In this document: piece by piece, positions 61,060-64,000 of the stretch
Layout of the letters: each line of letters opens with the position of its first letter
Numbering within the stretch: the stretch's first letter is position 1
Translations under genes and position numbers: made by a program
Notes under the pieces: model-generated
What the model saw: only the letters and a program-made list of their open reading frames with translations
Databases searched by the model: none
Told to the model about the DNA's origin: nothing
From: Latrodectus hesperus
Taxonomy: Eukaryota > Arthropoda > Arachnida > Araneae > Theridiidae
Direction of reading: 5' to 3'
Length of the DNA stretch: 64,000 nucleotides
NCBI GenBank assembly: GCA_037975125.1
Contig: CM075851.1
Coordinates: 126,836,981 to 126,900,980 of the forward strand

Positions 61060-63415
61060 TTAAATTTTTCCATTCTCCTTATTCAAAGTCAAAAATTGCA
61101 GCATCCACAATAATCATTCAAATATTATTTTGCTCTTTTCTCTCTTTTACATTAAAACAATTCTTGTAAAATAGTATAATGAGGGTAACTTAGTGAACTA
61201 ATTAGTATGGCAATCAATTGAAGAAGATGAAACACATAAAAGCAATTTTAAAAAGTCAGACAGTGGTAAACGTTTACAAGAGTAATTTCAGTTTATGCAT
61301 AACATTCTATTAAAATTTATGAATAATTTATGTATGATTCTGCTTGTTTATAAAGGAAAATAATTTGAGTATTAATATTTAGAATATGATATTTAAGAAA
61401 ATTAAATTATTATTAATGAAAGAAATGATTTATAACTTTATTTATATTTGAATCTTAATTACATTTGCATATTTTTTATGCAAATATATGTTGTAATTGC
61501 ATCCTTTTTTTTCCATACAATGTACATTCTTTTATTTGTACATACTTAATATATTCTTTCAATAAAATATCTTCAATCTTAATCAAATAAAAGCAATCTA
61601 AAGAAATTTGCCTTAGAATTTCTGGCGCATTTTAATAATAGTGAAAATTATGACATTTTTTAAAGATTAATCTATTTATCATGAGAGTTTTATAAAAACG
61701 AAAATATTTTTAAATATTCTTAACAATCAATCATTTCAAATAGACACTTTTATATGACGTCATCGAATCCTCACAAACGAAATTGTTTGCTTACTTTCTA
61801 AAGAAAAATTCAAAATAAACACGAATTACAGTTCATCTTGTTTAATGTTCAGAGTGATGAATAAGTATAAATCGTTTCCCTTCTGAAATGAAGAAAAAAA
61901 TAAATTAGAATTATAGACGAGTGATAAAAAACATTTTTATTAATGCATTCAATTTTCATAAGTTTCAAAATAGATCTCATTATGTAAAGATAGAAATGTA
62001 AAGAAAATGTGTGTAAACAAACCGCCACGTTTTCCGTCCGCAGTTGCCTTGTTCTCGAAGTGAAAATATCTATCTAATTATATAACAAATTACATCTCTC
62101 TCCCTCTTTTATTCACTTAAAAATAAATTTATTGACAAATTTTATCAATTAAATTTATCATATAATAAGTAAACTCTGATTAAAATTTGATTAATCTTAA
62201 TCGATAATATGCGCTTTTAGTTAAAGCAATTTCACTAGTGGAAAAATGGAAATCTTTATAAGCGAAAATTTTTCTGAAAGAAAGATATGAATTCACTATT
62301 TAATGTTCCTTGTTCAACATGCACAAATCATCCATGCAATTTTATTTCTCTTGTTAAATTTGCTCTTTTTAATGGTTTTAAAACTCTTTATTGGTTTATC
62401 ATCAAATTGGTCATTTGCAAGTGCAATTTTTGTGAGCTTATGATTATTGATTGTCAGGTTGAATTTTTCACATCCTTAAAAATCTTTTTTTTTTTTGCTT
62501 ACTTGGATGTAGTTTATAAAATCTCACTTGTTTTTTAATTGACTATTAAAAGTTCCGAAAGATGGGGCGTAAAAAAGTAATTTACTATCTCTGTGATGTT
62601 ATGGTCACTCGACTGTGACACAAAAATTAGAAGCAGGTAATTGTGCACAACAACTTAAGTTAATAAAAATATGCAACCGAAATGATATTTGGTAATACCA
62701 GATATGAATGGTGAAACATGACAAATTCGAAAACATTCAAAAATTATTGTAAAAATTCTATTTATAGCTGAAAGAAACTTTTAAAAACACCGATTTCTGG
62801 TTAAAAGCATAAATAAATTAAATGAAGTAATTTGAAAATATTTTTATGAAATCTGTAACACCGTGAGTTTTGCGATTTCCTAAAAAATTTTTTAACTTTT
62901 TTAATTAAATTGTATGCTTCATCAATTTCTGTGAAGAAACTTAATGACATATTGATTTTTGTAAGCGCTCCGAATTACAATTTAATTGCTCATAGGTTTA
63001 ATAACCACCATGAGCATTGTATATGTTTTTACTGATTCGGAATTTCCCATTAACAAAGTATCCTGATCAAATTAATCCTCTTGTGTAAAAAAAATAAGCA
63101 TTTTTTCCATGGACTAACCATAGCTTAAAAGCAGTAACTACTGTTTACCATTATTTGAAACGTTAATTCAGCACTATAATTTATTTTATAAATTAAAAAA
63201 TTATTCAATTGTTCAATTTATTTTCAAATACAAATTCGGCTTAGTAATTTTCAAAAATTCTCATTAAAATAAAGGAAAAAAATTATTTTACGCGAAACAA
63301 CTTCTGAATTTTTTTAAAGTAAAACAAAAAAATTACTTTGATAAAATAATGCTATTTAAAAATTTTTGTGTTATTTTCTTGTTTTTTTTTTTAATTTATT
63401 TTTACCTTGTTTGAA
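61060..63415. other. AT-rich spacer
   Basis: No gene recognised; the 83-codon frame at 62287-62538 is rich in Phe, Cys and Ile without known motifs. Confidence 0.5.
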
Positions 63416-63419
63416 ATTT

Positions 63420-63945
63420 TTTTACGGTTGGTTCTCACAAGTCTCTTTTATGAGATACAACCAGCATTCCAACATTTCCAAAAATTGTTCTGTAGAATTC
63501 AAGTCGGGACTTTAAGTTGAACAAACAGGTACTTTCAACCAATTTCTGTCTGAGACTCAAAAATACGCGTTCTATGAACAGAAGCATTATCTTGTCACAT
63601 AAAGGAACCTTTTCTTAATAGATACCTTCGTTTTAGAAGCATGTTATTGTTTAAAAAAAAAAGTCTACGTAACAACCCACCTATTAAAATTAACGTGACT
63701 GCCGCTCAGGGAAACGGCCTGAAAGCATGATGCTATCGCCACTAAATTCGAAAATACATTCCAGTGAAAATATATATAAATCGATCACATGGCTTTTTCC
63801 AGGATTATCATACAGCCTGATCAAAGCGTTAGCCTATGAATCGGGATGCATCATTTTACATGGCATTCTTTTCTACTGCGAAGTCCAATTACAATGATCT
63901 TTACACCATTGCACAGGTATCAGGTCACTGATAAGTGTGAGAGTG
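63420..63945 (-). pseudogene. Tc1-like transposase relic
   Basis: The minus strand gives WCKDHCNWTS (about 63910-63880), then GDSIMLSGRFPE (about 63745-63705) in place of the usual GGGSVMVWGCFS, then QDNASVHRTR (63595-63565, second Asp) and SPDLNSTEQF (63511-63482, third motif), in the order of a fish-type Tc1 transposase. Stops and frame changes interrupt it. It belongs to a branch with SPDLN, different from the Tc1 pair at 28.8-33.1 kb. No terminal repeats found. Confidence 0.7.
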
Positions 63946-64000
63946 GTTTAAAGTTTTCATTAAAAAAATTAATAAAATACAAAGTTTTCAAATATTTTTA

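Overview
This is a eukaryotic nuclear window, very AT-rich, with no convincing complete host protein-coding gene. Its contents fit an arthropod, most likely a spider. That call is inferred from the mix of Tc1/mariner, piggyBac, Gmr1-like gypsy and tRNA-SINE elements, the many (TA)n arrays and the large AT-rich spacers; no single marker proves it. The only confident host gene is a tRNA-Ala(TGC) at 57144-57215. A 5' fragment of U2 snRNA lies on the minus strand at 53931-53967.

Layout. 1-6.5 kb: AT-rich spacer with a pogo/Tigger (jerky-like) transposase relic (minus), two long imperfect hairpins and a 211-bp mariner MITE. 7.8-9.9 kb: a tRNA-derived SINE with TA arrays on both sides, then a mariner-like element (transposase in two frames) that sits in a TA array and has lost its 3' terminus. 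10.4-11.1 kb: a decayed KRBA2/Ginger-like integrase. 12.4-13.6 kb: a decayed LINE 3' end with RNase H and a (TA)n tail. 13.67-21.07 kb: a complete Ty3/gypsy element (LTRs 926/925 bp, gag, pol, 4-bp target duplication), whose gag and pol are joined by a textbook -1 slippery heptamer touching the gag stop. 25.68-26.76 kb: a piggyBac-type element reduced to its ends plus the transposase zinc-finger tail. 28.8-33.1 kb: two inverted copies of one Tc1-like family. 39.29-45.92 kb: a second complete LTR element with one 1476-codon ORF in the unusual order gag-protease-integrase-RT-RNase H (Gmr1-like). 45.95-47.22 kb: a mariner with intact ends and a dead transposase. 48.70-52.57 kb: a LINE with endonuclease, RT and RNase H, flanked by a perfect 15-bp target duplication. 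54.1-54.3 kb: a 5'-truncated SINE with an 11-bp target duplication. 57.1 kb: tRNA-Ala. 63.4-63.95 kb: a Tc1 relic (minus).

The two gypsy elements look young: the Gmr1-like LTRs differ at one site in 215 bp by eye, and the other pair at about 13 sites plus three 1-bp indels in about 926 bp. Both could still encode their proteins. All DNA transposons here are broken. The most notable items are the rearranged Gmr1-like polyprotein with a SCAN-like capsid segment, the frameshift signal in the other gypsy element, and three strong hairpins (2325-2404, 3769-3837, 30384-30429) that no annotated element explains.
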